DNA of 64,000 nucleotides from Dromiciops gliroides (lineage: Eukaryota > Chordata > Mammalia > Microbiotheria > Microbiotheriidae): positions 58,884,532 through 58,948,531 of the forward strand of contig NC_057861.1 of assembly GCF_019393635.1 (NCBI RefSeq), read 5' to 3'. This document shows positions 9,291 through 24,200 of this stretch, piece by piece (the first letter of the stretch is position 1; every line of letters begins with the position of its first letter). The position numbers and the translations under genes are program-made. The notes under the pieces were generated by a model. That model saw only the letters and a program-made list of their open reading frames with translations, was not told the origin of the DNA and did not search any database.

Positions 9291-12200
9291 GTGAAAGGGG
9301 ACGGAGGCCTGAGCTCAGCGTGGGAAGAAGCCTCCCTTGGGTCTCCCGGGTCGCCGCCAACGGACGCACCCCGGCCACGAGAGGGCCTGAGGGGGGCACC
9401 CCAGCCTGTTGGAGCCGAGAGGCGTCGTAGGGGAGGCCCACGGTCCGCCTCCCGCCATATATAGCAGCCCAATGACCACGGCCAAGTCACCGCACTATCC
9501 GTGTCTGAGGCTCGGAGTTCTCAATTTTGTGTCCCCAGCACGCAGGATCAAGCAGTCATCAGCAAACATTTAATAAGCACTTACTATATGCCGGGCACAG
9601 AGCTAAACGTTGGGGATGCAAAAGACAGCCCCTGCCCTCGAGGAGATTACAATCTAATGAGACATAGGAAGTGCTTAATCAATGTTTCTTGGTTGACTAG
9701 TGGACTTGGAGTCAAGAAGGCCTGGTTCAAGTCCCTCCCCAGAGACTTAGAAGAAGTGTGACCTTGGCCGAGACACCTCACACTTCTGAGCCTTAGTTTC
9801 ATCATTTGTAAAATGTTTTGCGCCCACAACTGTGTGCTGGTATAGAAGAGCCTTCCACTAGTACATCTCTGTAACTTACTGAGATGTGTGTTGTGACAGC
9901 CAGTCAGCCATCTGGGCCAAAGCTTCTTAAACTGGGGGTGAGACCCCATGTGGGGTCAAATGTGGGGGTCAAGAAAAATTTGGTAACAATAAAAGGTTGT
10001 GTATACATATATACCTCAGGTTGAGTAACATTTTTCCCAATGAAAAGTGGAAAAAGTTTAAGAAGCCCTGACATAGGGCATGGAAGATAAGAGCTAAACT
10101 CAGGCCTTCCTGACTTCAGAGCCGGCAATCTGCCCAGTAGTTTACCTCTTAGATGTTTCTAAACCGATTATTAACAGGTGGGGCCTGCGTGTAGAAGAGA
10201 CATGGGTAGGATTACCTAGGTAAAATAGAATTATAGATTATTAGAAATGGAAAGACTCTAGAAAGCATCTGGTCCAATCTAGTTTTATATGAGTGGGATA
10301 GCTAATAGAATGTAAATTCCTTGAGATTAGGGACTATTTTTCTTTCTTTTGTATCCACAGTGTGGGGCACAGAGGGCTAAATACCTATACTTGTTGATTG
10401 ATCACCATCCAAATAATACCTTAACAGGCTAGCACAGAGATCTCTGTATAAGATGGAACTTAACAGGGATATAGAAATTCTCTTAGATTTTAGAAGAATC
10501 AACTAGTACAGAATTGGAAATCTTACTAGATAAATCTTACTAGAGTGTCAAGTGTCTGAGGTCTGATTTGAACTCCCAATCCAGGGCCGGTGCTTTAACC
10601 ACTGTGCCACCTAGCTGCCCCTAAATAAGATAATTTTTAAAGACTATTATCTGAAGTGAAGTGGGATCCTAGAGTCATGTCATCAAAAGTTTGCCCTCAA
10701 AAAATGAATCAGAATTTCCCCTTGAAAATCTGTCACACAAAGCTGCTAGGTGGCTCAGTGGGTAAAGCACCAGCCCTGGATTCAGGAGGACCTGAATTCA
10801 AATCCAGCCTCAGACACTTAACAATTACTAGCTGTGTGACCCTAGGCAAGTCACTTAACCCCAATTGCCTCACAAAAAAAAAACAACAATGTGACCTCAG
10901 ACACTTGACACTTACTAGCTGTGTGACCCTGGGCAAGTCACTTAACCCTCATTGCCTCACCAAAAGAAAAAAGAAAATCTGTCACACAAATCACCTATAG
11001 TTTACCATTAAAAGGTAGATTATGAGCCACAAGCATTAAATCCTGAGAATTCTTGACTCTTTCTACTTTTAAAAAGATGAGTATCTTCTCAGCTATGCCC
11101 TTAATGCCTGACTTGTGATATTTATTCTTGACTTGCCTTACTCTTTTTTTTTTCTTAAACAGAAAGTTGGAGGAATAGATGGATACCTTCCACTAATGAC
11201 TCCAACTTTGGACACTTTAGGCTATCATCAGGAAAATTTTATGGTGATATACAGAAAGATAAAGGTTAGTAGTAAGCTTTTGATTGAGAATTCCGGCTCT
11301 TATTCTGGCTGTTTAGTAACTGGGCCCTATCAACAACGTGCTGACAGGGATGAAATAGGAGGTCACAAGAGAAGTGGAGCCCCTGCCTTGTTCCAAAATC
11401 TTTATATAAGCACTTCCTATGTAACAAGAAATTGTGCTGGGGATAGAAAGACATAAACAAAATAATTCCAGACCCCAAGAAGTTTACATTTACTCTCCTT
11501 TCTTCCTTTTCTTCATATGTTAATGGATCAGTTCAACTCTACATTATCCTCTACAGTTGAGTCCCTTGCTCCCTTTTCCTGTTGCCAGCCATGACTTGGC
11601 CAGCTCCAACCTTAAATTACCCTCACAATCTGGTGAACAGAGCTGGAGAAAATCACAAAACCCTGTTGCCTGGGTCCACTACAAATTTATCTTACATAGT
11701 CTCAACTGGACTCTCACTGCAGCAAGGCAATCTTTTGTCTCCCTAATTCATTTACTGGGCAGTTAGGTGGTGCAGTGGACAGAATGCTTGATCTGGAATC
11801 AAGAAGACTCATCTTCCTGAGTTTAAATCTTGCCTCAGACTAGTGTGTGACCCTGGGCAAGTCACTGCACCCTGTTTACCTCAGTTTCCTCATCCGTAAA
11901 ATGAGCTGGAGAAGGAAATGGCAAACCACGCTAGTATCCCTGCCAAGAAAACCCCAAATGGGGTCACAAGTAATCAGATACCACTGAAAGGACTGAACAA
12001 CAACAATCGGTGAAATCACAGGGGTTTTTTTTGTTTAGATCTTGTATTTTACTTATGTACCTATTGCGTCCTCTCCATAGATGTTGAGTGAAAGATATCT
12101 ATGAAGCATCTAGTTCAAGCTGTGAGTTGGAGATGTGAGACTGGAAGTTAGGAGAGAGGTTAGGCCTCCATAAAGTAGACCTGAAAATCATCAACACAAG

Positions 12201-15200
12201 AGATGATCATTGAAGAGCTGATGAGCTGATATGGGAGCTGATGAGATCAAGAGGTAAAATGGTATACAGAGAGAAAAGAAGAAAGTCTATGACAGAGCCT
12301 CGGGAGATGCCCATTTTTAACAGGCTTGACATGGATAAAGAGCCAGCAAAAAAGACAGAGAAAGTGAACTCAGTCGTGTAGGAGGAGAACCAGGAGAGAG
12401 TGGTGTCCTAAAACACTATAGAGAAGAAATTATTAAAGAGAATAAAATAATTAATAGAGAGAGAGGCTGCAGATAGTTCAAGAAGGATGAGAACTAAGAA
12501 AAAGCCATTAGATTTGGCAGTTAAGATCATTATTGAGCAGCTAGGTGGCACAGTGGATGGAGCACCTATCCTGGAATCTAGGATCGGAGTTCAAATTTAA
12601 CCTCAGATACTTACTAGCTGTGTGACCCTGGGTAAGTCACTTCACCCTGTTTGCTGATTTTCGGGCCAATTGCCTCAAAAAAAAAAGATCATTAGTAACT
12701 TAATAGAGCTGTTTCAGTTGAATGGTGAGATTAGAAGCCAAACTGCAGAGTTAATAAGAGAATGAAAAGAAAGGAAATGGAGGTACCTACTGTAGACAAC
12801 CTCAAGGAGTTTATCCACAAATGGGAAAAGAGATGAAAATTAGCAGGCATGGATGAATCAAGTGAGGAATTTTTTTGAAGATGGAGGAAATGCAGGCATA
12901 TTTGTAAGAAGTAGGGAAGCAGCCAGTAGACAGGGCACAATTAAATATTAGTGAAAGAACAGTGATGATAGAGGAAGCAATCTGCTGGAGAATGCAGGAT
13001 GGAATGGAATTATTGTCCAAGTAGAAGGCTTGCAAGAAGGGCCATCTCTTCATGTGAAATGAATGTAGTGGGGCAGCTAAGTGGCACAGTGGATAGAGCA
13101 CCAGCCCTGGATTCAGGAGGACCTGAGTTCAAATCCGACCTCAGACACTTGACACATACTAACTGTGTAACCCTGGGCAAGTCACTTAACCCCAATTGCC
13201 TCACCAAAAAAAAGAAATGAATGTAGGAGGAAGCCCTGTGACAAAAGGCATCTGAGTGACCTCCAGTCTCACATCATCGACTATTTATTGGATATCTCAG
13301 ACTGTCCATGGCATAGACATTTCAAACTCAGTATTTCCAAAATTGAATTCATATCTTAACCCCAAGACTCTTCCCTCTTCCTAACTTCCCTATTACTAAC
13401 AAGGTCTTCTGTCTCTGATGAGCTGTGTCCTAAAGCAAAGCTTCTTAAAATGTGGGTAATGACCTCATATGGGGTCACGGAAAATTTGGCAACAGTAAAA
13501 GGTTATGTATACCTGTTTTATATATCTATATACCTGGGGTCACATAAAAATTTCTCCAGTGAAAAGGGGTCATGAGTAGAAAAAGCCCTGTCCTAAAGAA
13601 AGGCTACAATCTTACCTTCAAGGTTCTAGGGTTATTCCTAAAATTCTTGACCCTCCCAACCTTTGGAGCAGTAAGGAGTGATTCTCTAAAGCCATGAGCT
13701 TGAGTTCCCTTTCTGGTGTGTTGTCTCCATTGTTAACTGCCAGTTATTAGGAGCCCAGTTTCATTTAACAAATTAACATCAATGAACTTTAACCGGAGGG
13801 ATATTTACTGCAAAGATATAGCAAGGCCAAGAGCAGAAGTTTTTTTGTTTTGTTTTGTTTTGTTTGCTTGTTTGTTGTTGTTTTTTGCAGGGCAATGAGG
13901 GTTAAGTGACTTGCCCAGGGTCACACAACTAGTAAGTGTCAAGTGTCTGAGGCTGGATTTGTTGTTTTTTTTTTTTCCCGTAAGGCAATTGGGGTTAAGT
14001 GACTTGCCCAGGGTCACACAGCTAGTAAGTGTTAAGTGTCTGAGGCCGGATTTGAACTCAGGTACTCCTGACTCCAGGGCCGGTGCTTTATCCACTGCGC
14101 CACCTAGCTGCCCCTGAGGCTGGATTTGAACTCAGGTCTTCTTGAATCCAGGGCCAGTGCTTTATCCATTGGACCACCTAGCTGCCCAAAAGCAGAAGTT
14201 ATAAAGCACTCCCTACCCCCCAGTACCTGAAGACACTGCCTCAGTCTGTAGTGAGAATGGGCTCAAACTTTAAAGCAATTTCTAGAAAAAAAATTTACCC
14301 CTCCAAGTTCACTTCCAAATTTAGCACAACTGATGGATAAATGAGTTCATCTTTGCTACCTCTAGGCTGGGTCAAGCTGGTCACTCTCCAGCGTCTCATC
14401 TACCATCTCACTTATGGTCAGCCTCTAGTAAATCTTGGAATGGACTTCAGTTACTGGACTTCTGGCAGGAAGTCTATTTTAACCTTTCTCAGCTCATGGA
14501 TGAGGTCATCAACATCTCCACTACTTCATCTAAAAGCAGGAAAGAAGAGACAGAAGTGAGACAGACAACAGAAGGGCCATATGCTCTCAGCTTCATTCCA
14601 ACTCTGGGTGAAAGAGGGCCCAAGACTCCTCTTCCATTCAGATACATATAGGAGCTTGTCCTCCTCACTCAAATGCCCTGGAGGCATAAAAGAGGAAGAG
14701 TGAAAAATTCCATTTTGGGCCTGCTGAGTTTATGAGAAGTGCTCAACAATATAAAAAACTGCCAAGAGACCAAAAAGGATGAAGACCAAGAAAAGGCCAC
14801 TGGATTTGGCAACTGAGGTAGCTGTACCCTTGGATTCTGTCACATTCTTCTTTCTTTCCTTTTTTTTTTTTTTTTGGTGGGGCAATGAGGGTTAAGTGAC
14901 TTGCCCAGGGTCACACAGTTAGTGTTAAGTGTCTGAGGCTGGATTTGAACTCAGGTCCTCCTAAATACAGGGCCAGTTCTTTATCTACTGTGCCACCTAG
15001 CTGCCCCTTTGTCACATTCTTTTTTCCCAGCTCTGGTCCTGTTACTCTGATTATTCCTTCTCAGTCTTCTTCATTGCTTGGTTCATTGTCCACCTCCCAC
15101 AACCTAAACCTGGCTGCTTTTCTAAGGCTCTCTTAGACCTCCTTTTCCTCTTTCTATTCTCATCCTTAGTGAGCTCATCAGCTTCCATAGATTCAGTGAT

Positions 15201-18200
15201 AAACTAGTATACAGATCTCCAAACTTAATCTCACCAAAACAATGATCTTACATCTCCAACTACCCACCTGCTTTATATCATCCCTATCTTTCACCAGCTC
15301 CTCAAATTCAAAATATCTAAAAATGAACTCATCACTAAATGAGTTCAAAATCAATAAAACCCCAATAAATCTGCCCCTCTAAGTGTGGGAAAACAAGTAC
15401 ATTAATACACCTTTGATGGAACTGTGAAGTGGTCCAGCCATTCTGGGAAGCAATTTGGAACTATGCCCCCAAAGCGCACACCCTTTGAGTCCAAGATATC
15501 CCTACTAGGTCCCTGCCTCAAAGAGATAAGAGGAAAAGGTAAAAAATAGACAAAAATATTTATTGCAGCTCTTTTGGTTGTAGCAAAGAATTAGAAATTG
15601 AGGGGGTTCTCAACCATTGGGGAATAGCTGAATACTATTGTGCTGTGAGAAATGATAAAAGGGGACAGTTAGAGAAACCTGGGAAGACTTTTATCAACTG
15701 ATTAAGTGAGCAGAAACAGAACAATTTCTACAATAACAACAGTTATAAAAACAATTTTTAAAGACAGGAACTCTTTTCAACACAATGACCAACCATGCAA
15801 CACCAGTGAGGAAGGGGCCAGTCATTCCATCCCACTGACACTCAGAAGAGTGTCAGCCTAGTTTAATCCTATCCCTGAGGGAGAGAGACAGGAGGGAGTA
15901 TGTGCTAGGCAAGTCAAATCTCCACCACCACCTTGACCACCATCATCCCCATCTCCCGATGGAGACAACCCAGGACCTTGAGCCTAAGAGTCTTGGGAAT
16001 AGCAAGGCTTCCAGCCTAGTGCCCTCAGCCATCATCCAGGGAAGCAACCCTTACGGATATACTATTCCTACAAATGTTCCAACCACAATTAATAAAGGCC
16101 CAGAAAAGAACGGTCTTGTCACCAAAGTCCTTGGCACTGTCAAGTGGTTCAGCATCAGAAACTGATAGAATCTTCGTGGTACAAAAGACACTAAACAAGA
16201 GGTATTGCCAGGTGCTTTGTGGCTGCACCTTCAGGACTATGGGACCTTTCTTTCTGACTTGCAGGTCAAATTTTCCATATATTGTCTCCTCAATTAAAAA
16301 GTGGAGAGCAGGGGATGTCTTACTTTTCCATTTATATCTCCAGCACTTAGCACAACACTTTCACATAATAAATAACAAATTCTTCATTCATGATTCCTGA
16401 TTACTCATGATGGCAGGTAATAGAGTGAGGCATGAGAGAGGTTTTTTGGTGGGGTTTTTTTGGGGGGGGGATTGCACCTCGATAAAGTAGGAATTTGTTT
16501 TGATTCATTATACATGTTTATAACAAGGGTTTTGTTTTCTTTTCTCAGTGAGACAAGGCTCCTCTTCCAAACCTCTGTTTCTATTGATATCACTAATATC
16601 CTCCCAGTTACTCAGATAAAAGTTCTGTTTACTTAACTGCTTTTATAGCATTTACAGACATTAGATAAAATTTACTGTGTAAACATCCATGAATATAAAA
16701 TCCATTCCCTGTGGGAAGTAAGTCTGCCTATTAGTGGTGTTTATGGATATAAGGTATCTAATGTATTCTAGTCATTTAATACATTTTAAATATGCTTTCT
16801 TATAAAGTCTGGGGAAGGTAACTTTATTTTTTATATTTTATTGGCATACATCACTGATAATATATTGCTTCTGCAGTTGAAATACATAAACTTACACCAA
16901 TATTTTTGCTTAAAGGTCTGCAAACCACTGAAAATGCAAAATTTTATGCTATCTCTTCACGATTTAAACCATTTAGCAATAAAGGAAAGACTCTGGTTAT
17001 TCAGTATACAGTAAAACATGAACAGAAGATGGATTGTGGTGGGGGTTATATTAAGATCTTTCCTTCAGATTTGGATCAGAAGAACTTAAATGGGAAGTCA
17101 CAGTATTACATAATGTTTGGTGAGTTTATTAATGCAGTTTAAAAAAATATCAAAATAGTTGTCTAGTGACAATGTAGAAGCAATGATGTGTAGTTATAAG
17201 TTCAACTTTTCAAGAGCTGTTCTAAAAACAACATCCTAGAGTCATCTTTCAGAAATCTTAGCCACAGTTTATCATAACATCTCCTTCTGGAATAATGATA
17301 GTACCCTTCTCTAGATTAAAATATTTTTTAAATTGTCATATAGAGGGAGCAGCTAGGTGGCACAGTGGATAACGCACCAGCCCTGGACTCAAGAGGACCT
17401 GAGTTCAAATTCGTAGACACTTGTGACCCTGGGCAAGTCACTTAACCCTCATTGCGAGCCCCGCCCCCCCAAAAAAGAAATTTTAAAAATTGTCCTATAG
17501 AATTACCATGATTATAATAATAATTCTTAATTATTAGTAACATGTTTCTATGTCACTCTCACAAGAACTCTGTGAGTAGGTATCTCAAGTGTTGTCATGT
17601 CCATGTTACAGATGAAGAAACAGGTTCCAAGAAGCTAAATGACCTACCCATGGTCAGCCAGCTCATAAATGGCAGGGTCTATATTTGAACTCAGGTTTCC
17701 TGATTAAAAGCCCAACATTTTTGACATTTCCCCCCTTTATTTTGAAATGTTTATAAATACAAATTCATGGCAGAGGGAAAGGTGCCACGAATGCTTATGT
17801 TTACATTTGTTTTCTCTAATACAATTCTTGGGTGCTGAACTTTTTTTTTCCAGGGCAATGAGGGTTAAGTGACTTGCCCAGGGTCACACAGCTAGTGTCA
17901 AGTGTCTGAGGTCAGATTTGAACTCAGGTCCTCCTGAATCCAGGACCAGTGCTTTATCCACTTTGCCATCTAGCTGCCCCTGAACTTATTCTTTAAAATA
18001 GGGGAGAATTGAAATAAGATAGGCAGCATGGTGTAATGGAAAGAACAAGCTTGAGTCAGAAGATATAAATTCAAATCCTGGCTCCCTCACTTAACCTTTC
18101 TGAGACTTCATTTCATCATTTGATAATTGGAAATAATAATATCTGTCCTTCCTACCTTACAAAGGTGTAATGTGGACCAAATGATACAGGAGTATAAAAG

Positions 18201-21200
18201 TGTCTTATGTAAACTATTTAGTAGAATTATCTACAATGAATGAAAATATTCACTATGTATTACTTCTCAGGGCCCATAGATGATGCCTCAAGTTCTCCTA
18301 ATGATATCACTATAATAAAACATTTTAAATGTTTTTATAAATGTATAACTGAAACTATCAGACATTTTAGTAGAATTTGTTGGAAATTTAATACAAGAGT
18401 GAAACCTACTTTTTGGAAGGAATAAAACTTGTTCTTTTAAGGGCCAATTTAAACATTTTTTATATTCTATATGGAAATCTTTCCAAAATGTATTATGTAT
18501 TCTCCTTCTCAAATAGAATCAACTAAGTAGAACACCTTTTTCTTGATGACTTAGGATCATAATGATCATCAGTTACTGCCCAAATATAATAGTATTTTCA
18601 CTGAGCTATTGAAATGTGGACTATTTATCTGTCTGTGTATCAGATAGTCCCAGACTGCTATAGTTTTTTTGAGTTCTTGCATCTGATTTTTAGAATTTTT
18701 CTGAGATCCCCTTCACTCTTTGGGTATCAGCTATCACTTCTTATTGCTAATGGTATACCTGCCTCCAGAAGCTCTTTTCCCCTTACTCCTACCTCTCCTA
18801 ATTTGCTGCACATAATTCACTGGTGTCCTGGAAACTAGATCATTCTGTCCATTTTTTTCCCAAGGCAAATATAGACAACTATATGTAACATAATATTTAA
18901 ATGGATTTTGAGTGTTTGAAAAAAGTTTCTATGAGTCAAGTTTATATGGCAGCTTACTTTTTGTTCCTTGGGTGGTATTCATTTACATGGAGTATTACAA
19001 TACATTTATAGCTCTATAACTTGAATGATTATTGCTTAGTATGTAAACTTCCCTTCACCTCCTTTATTTAGGAGAAATGCTTGATGTGTTTAATAATGAT
19101 AAAATATCTAAGGAAGTTGAGAGTAGATAATTTTTTTTGTAGGACCTGATATTTGTGGATTTGATATCAAGAAAGTTCACGTTATTTTATTTTACAAGAA
19201 TCAGTATCATTCAAACAAGAAACCAATCAGGTGTAAGGTAAATGTTCTCATGCAAAAGTAATCTTGAAAAATGTTTCTTTGTTAACAGTTGTCTTATAAC
19301 ATTTCTAAAAGATAATGTAACTTTTAAAACATGGTACTTTGCAAGTGATGTGTCCCAGCATTAGAACTGGAAGGAACCGGGGCAACTAGGTGGCGCAGGG
19401 GGCAGCTAGGTGGTGCAGTGGATAAAGCACCGGCCCTGGATTCAGGAGTTCCTGAGTTCAAATCCGGCCTTAGACACTTGACACTTACTAGCTGTGTGAC
19501 TCTGGGCAAGTCACTTAACCCCCATTGCCCCGCAAAAACAAAACAAAAAACAAAAAACAAAAAAAAGAACTGGAAGGAACCTTAGAAATCATCTAGCTCA
19601 TCCCTCTTAACCAAGGCCCAGTAAGGTGAAATTACTTACTCAGAAGCATACATGGTAGTAAGTGGCAAAAGCAACATTTGAACCCAAGCCCCATGGAGAA
19701 AAACAGCATCCTGTAGTGTAAGGGGTGTTTATTTCCCTTGGAGTTAGGAGAAACTTTGGTTCAAATCCTGCCTCTGTTACTTAGCAGCTATGAAAGAAAA
19801 AGAAAAACTAAAAAAAAAAACCAATCCCTCTGATTTCTTTTTGTCACTATACGATGCTGCTTCTTGTTTTTGGAAGAAAATGGAGATTTATTCACTGGCA
19901 TTTCCAGCTTATCATTAGCATTTACCATAATTATAAGCATATGTAAAGTAATAAATCAATTCTTTGAATTAACTAAAGATTAGTGTTTTGCAGCTAGGTG
20001 GCGCAGTGGATAAAGCACAGTCTGGATTCAAGGAGGGCCTGAGTTCAAATTCAGCCTCAGACACTTGTTACTTACTAGCTGTGTGAACCTGGGCAAGTCA
20101 TTTAATCCTCATTGCCCCACCCCCACCCCCTCCCAAAAAATAGATTAGTGTTTTTCCTCTTACTATTTTTTTCTTACTAGACAGGTGCCTATTTCATCCT
20201 TAGGTGAAGCTTCAGACTATGCTATACTTTCTACAGTAAGAAATACATTAGTATAATAATGACATAACATTCTAAAAGAATGATGTGCTCCATGATTTAA
20301 CTTTTTGTTTAACTTTTTTAGTGCCAAATTACCTTTTTATTTTAGCCATAAAAATCATTCTGATCATACCTCATTGTTTCCTTAAATAGAATATAATGAA
20401 TATTGTTTAGTCACGTCCAATTCTTCATGACCCCATTTGGGGTTTTCTTGGCAAAGATACTGGTTTGTCATTTCCTATTTCAGCTCTTTTTTTTTTTTTT
20501 TTAGTGAGGCAATTGGGGTTAAGTGACTTGCCCAGGGTCACATAGCTAGTAAGTGTTAAGTGTCTGAGGCCGGATTTGAACTCAGGTACTCCTGAATCCA
20601 GGGCCAGTGCTTTATCCACTGGGCCACCTACCCACCCCAGCTCATTTTACAGATGAGGAAACTGGGGCAAACAGGGTGAAGTACTCAGGGTCACACAGCT
20701 ACCAAGTGTCTGAAGTCAGATTTGAACTCATGAAGATGAGTCTTCCTAATTTCAAGCCCAGTTCTCTATCCACTGTGCCACCTAGCTTCCCAAAGGACAT
20801 TATAAACATCAATTATTGTACTGTAGATAAAAATATAATATAAAATATAATGGTGGCCTAGAACTTGCTTTCTTAAAGTCCCTGATGTCTGCTTGCTTTT
20901 TCATTATTTGCACCTTTTTAAAAGGTGGAGTGCTCCCTTCTAGTTTTCCTACCTCTCTGATCACTCCTCTGTCTCTTTTACTGGATCATCAGCCATATCT
21001 CACACTCTAACCGGGGGTGTCTGACAAGGCTCTACCCTTGGTCTTCTTCCTAACAAATGTTCATCATTGAATACTTATTATTTCTTTGAATATCTCTAGT
21101 GTTAAAGATTGTTGTTGTTGTTGTTGTCTGTCCTTTTTTTTTTTTTTTTTGGTGAGGCAATTGGGCTTAAGTGACTTGCCTAGGGTCACACAGCTAGTAA

Positions 21201-24200
21201 GTGTTAAGTGTCTGAGACCAGAATTGAACTTAGGTACTCCTGACTCTAGGGCTGGTGCTCTATCTACTGCGCCACCTAGGTGCCCCCCCCCTTTTTTTCA
21301 ATCCAACAAGCATTTATTAATAAGTAAACCTACTATGTGAAGATACCAAGACAAAAGGCCAATCAATTCCTGCTTCTCAAAGAGCTTCTATTTTACATGG
21401 GGAAAGGAAAAAAAATATAAATATATATATACACAAAGAGATAATATATACAAAATACAAGTGTGTGGGGGTAGAGCACAAAGAATGCCTCAGACTACAG
21501 GGCAACAGGAAGTTGAACATGGTAATTTACATTTCTTTAGCAGTTTTCATTTCCAAAGCCTTCCCGCCCAGAAAGAGAATTGGATTTTGTAATCAGTATG
21601 TCCATTTTACAATCTTGGCCCTAGTTTTGGGCAAATAACTTGCCCATCGTCAAGCTAGCTTGCTAGTGGCTGGGCTAGTGGGACTCAAACCCAGGTCTCC
21701 CCAAACTCCAAATCATGGGGAGAGGGCTTCCTTCACACGTTCATTATAGACACTATTTGCCAGAGATTATACAATGTTCAATACTAGAAAAAAAAAGAAG
21801 TTACTTTCACGGTTTTAGGAACCTGAATTTAAATTAAGGGATCCTGAAGACCTACAATCTAACTTTCAAAGAGGACAATCAAGGCCAAGTGAAGTGGCTG
21901 CAGTGCTCTGCTCTTCTCCCAGGTGGCCCAGATGACAGTTTAACCGCTTTCTAGACTGCTTTTCAGCCACAACCGCCTTAAAGGATAAGGACCAAGTCAG
22001 TTTATCAGGAATCAAGGTCTGGATTGGAGGGTTAGCTGCCCTGTCAGTTTCTTCATCTGCAAAATGGGGAAGCACAATACTTGTAATATGAATTGTTATT
22101 AATCTCCATGAACAAATCCATACATTTGTCAGGATTGCACAAGTTAGAACCACAGCTCAACTTCAGAGGTAACATTTTTGACAAAGCAAAGGAAAATTAC
22201 TTGCTTCCCTTGGGCCTTACTTAGCGCCAAGAGATAAGATAGCCTTACAATTGTGTACCTACCCATAGTCAAAGAGCTGAAATTTAGCCTTTTTGTATCT
22301 CATTCAATCTACTTCACTGAGGCGGTCAGACTGAATGAAAACATTAGTGGATAGAGTTATTCAGCACGTTGTACTTCAAGTCAAGGTGAGCTAATCCATC
22401 TATTGACAAGATTAACCCCCTTTTCTCAAAATGCAGAGTTATCTCGGGCTAAAAACCTTTCCCTTAGCACCTGGGAGCCGAATCCCCCAACCAGATCCCG
22501 CCCAACCCCCGTTCCCGGCCCCCCCAAGCTGCCACTGAATAAGGTCCTTCGGTTGTTGTCTGTCCTTCTTGAAGAGGACCATGACATTGGGAGGTGATAT
22601 CATAACTTGCAGTGAACTGAATTTAAGTAAGGGAAGGTTGTGCAAAGTCACCAGACTCGCTCTCTTCTCAAGAGCCATATGGGTCCAGTGGCATGATATA
22701 TACATCAGGAGACTATAGCCAAAGGGCTATAAAACCATGCATACCTACTAATACCACTATTAGGTCAGTATCCAAAAAGAGATAAAAACCAAGTTGAATT
22801 CGAAATTGAGGAGATGCCCATCAATTGGGGAATGGCTGAACAAATTGTGGGATGAGATTATGATGGAACACTATTGTGCTATAAGAAATGATGAGCAGGA
22901 TGCTCTCAGAAAAACCTAGAAAAACTTACATGAGCTGATGCAAAGTGAAATGTACTGTATACAAAGTAAAAGCAATATTGTAAGATGATCAGTTGTGAAT
23001 GACTTAGCTATTTCCAGCCATAAAATGGTCCAAGACAACTCTGAAGGTCTTATGAAAAATGCAATCCATCTCCAGAGAAATAACTGATGATGTCTGAATA
23101 CAGATTGAAGCATTAAAAAAGAAAGAAAGAAAGAAAGAAAAAGAAAAATGAGCAGCGTATCAGGTACCGGCCTTTCAGGAAATCTCAATCTAGAATAAGG
23201 GAGTTCTTCATCTCTTATGTGTCTTGGAATCTTTGGGCAGAAGCCTAAAGACCCCTTCTCAGAATGCTATTTTGAAATGAATAAAATAAAATACATAGGA
23301 TTACAAAGGAAACACATTTTTTTTAAGAAAAAAAAAAGAAGGGGCAGCTAGGTGGCGCAGTGGATAGAGCACCAGCCCTGGATTCAGGAGAACCTGAGTT
23401 CAAATCCAACCTCAGACACTTGACACTTACTGGCTGTGTGACCCTGGGCAAGTCACTTAACTCCAATTCCCTCACCCCCCCCCCCAAAAAAAAAGGAAGA
23501 TATACATCAGGAGCACAGGAAATGGCCCCAGATGTTTGAGGCACAACCAGTAAGTGTCAAGTATCTGAGGCTGAATTTGAACTCAGGTTCTTCTGACTTC
23601 AGAGTCAGTGCTCTATCCTCTGCGCTACCTAACTGCCCCCTGTATTGAAGACACTTTATAAGGTAATCCATTAAAAAAATTTTAGAGAAAGAGTTTTAAT
23701 TGTGGGAAGTTCTTACAGTTGTGGTAAAACCTGCCTCCCTGTCATCAGTTGGTCCTGGTTCTGCCTTCAGAAGCTGGATATAACAAATCTGATTTTTCTT
23801 CTATATTACAGCCCTTCAGTAATGTAAGGGTTTTAGCAGTGTGTTCCCCAATAAGTTTTCCCCAAGCTAAACATCTTTGATTTCTTCAGGCACTCCCTCA
23901 TTAGACATAATTTTGGTCTCCTCACCATTTTTGTCAACCTCCTCTGAACATGTTCCAGAGCTTGTCCCCCCTAAAAGGGGTGCCATGATGTGAATGCTTC
24001 AGACTTAGTCTGACTAGCACATAGTTGTACTGTCATTTCCCTTTTCTGGACAAGATACTTCTGTCAATATTACCAAAGATCTAATTATCATCCAGGACAA
24101 GTTCAACACCACTCTTTATGCATATTGAGCTTTTAGTCAAAACATAGACCTTTTTCACGTGTAGTTCATTTTTCACAAAGTGCAGTAGTGGGGCAGCTAG

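Larger units (their letters stand above)
8560..9440. promoter_or_regulatory. CpG-rich bidirectional promoter of CALR3 and C19orf44
   Basis: This is the only long GC- and CpG-rich stretch of the window. It separates the C19orf44 exon 1 donor (8899, minus) from the CALR3 start codon (9194, plus). It contains a ZNF143/Staf-type element, a CCAAT box and a GGCGGGAAAA E2F-like site at about 9163-9172, and no obvious TATA box. Confidence 0.8.

Noticed and set aside
8485-9490. Open frames of up to 243 codons in the CpG-rich block
   Set aside because: Low stop-codon density is expected in GC-rich DNA. They overlap the promoter and CALR3 exon 1 in other frames and match nothing I know.
13069-13140. 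tRNA genes at SINE heads
   Set aside because: Box A- and B-like sequences are present, but no cloverleaf or anticodon arm is intact; these are retroposed SINE heads.
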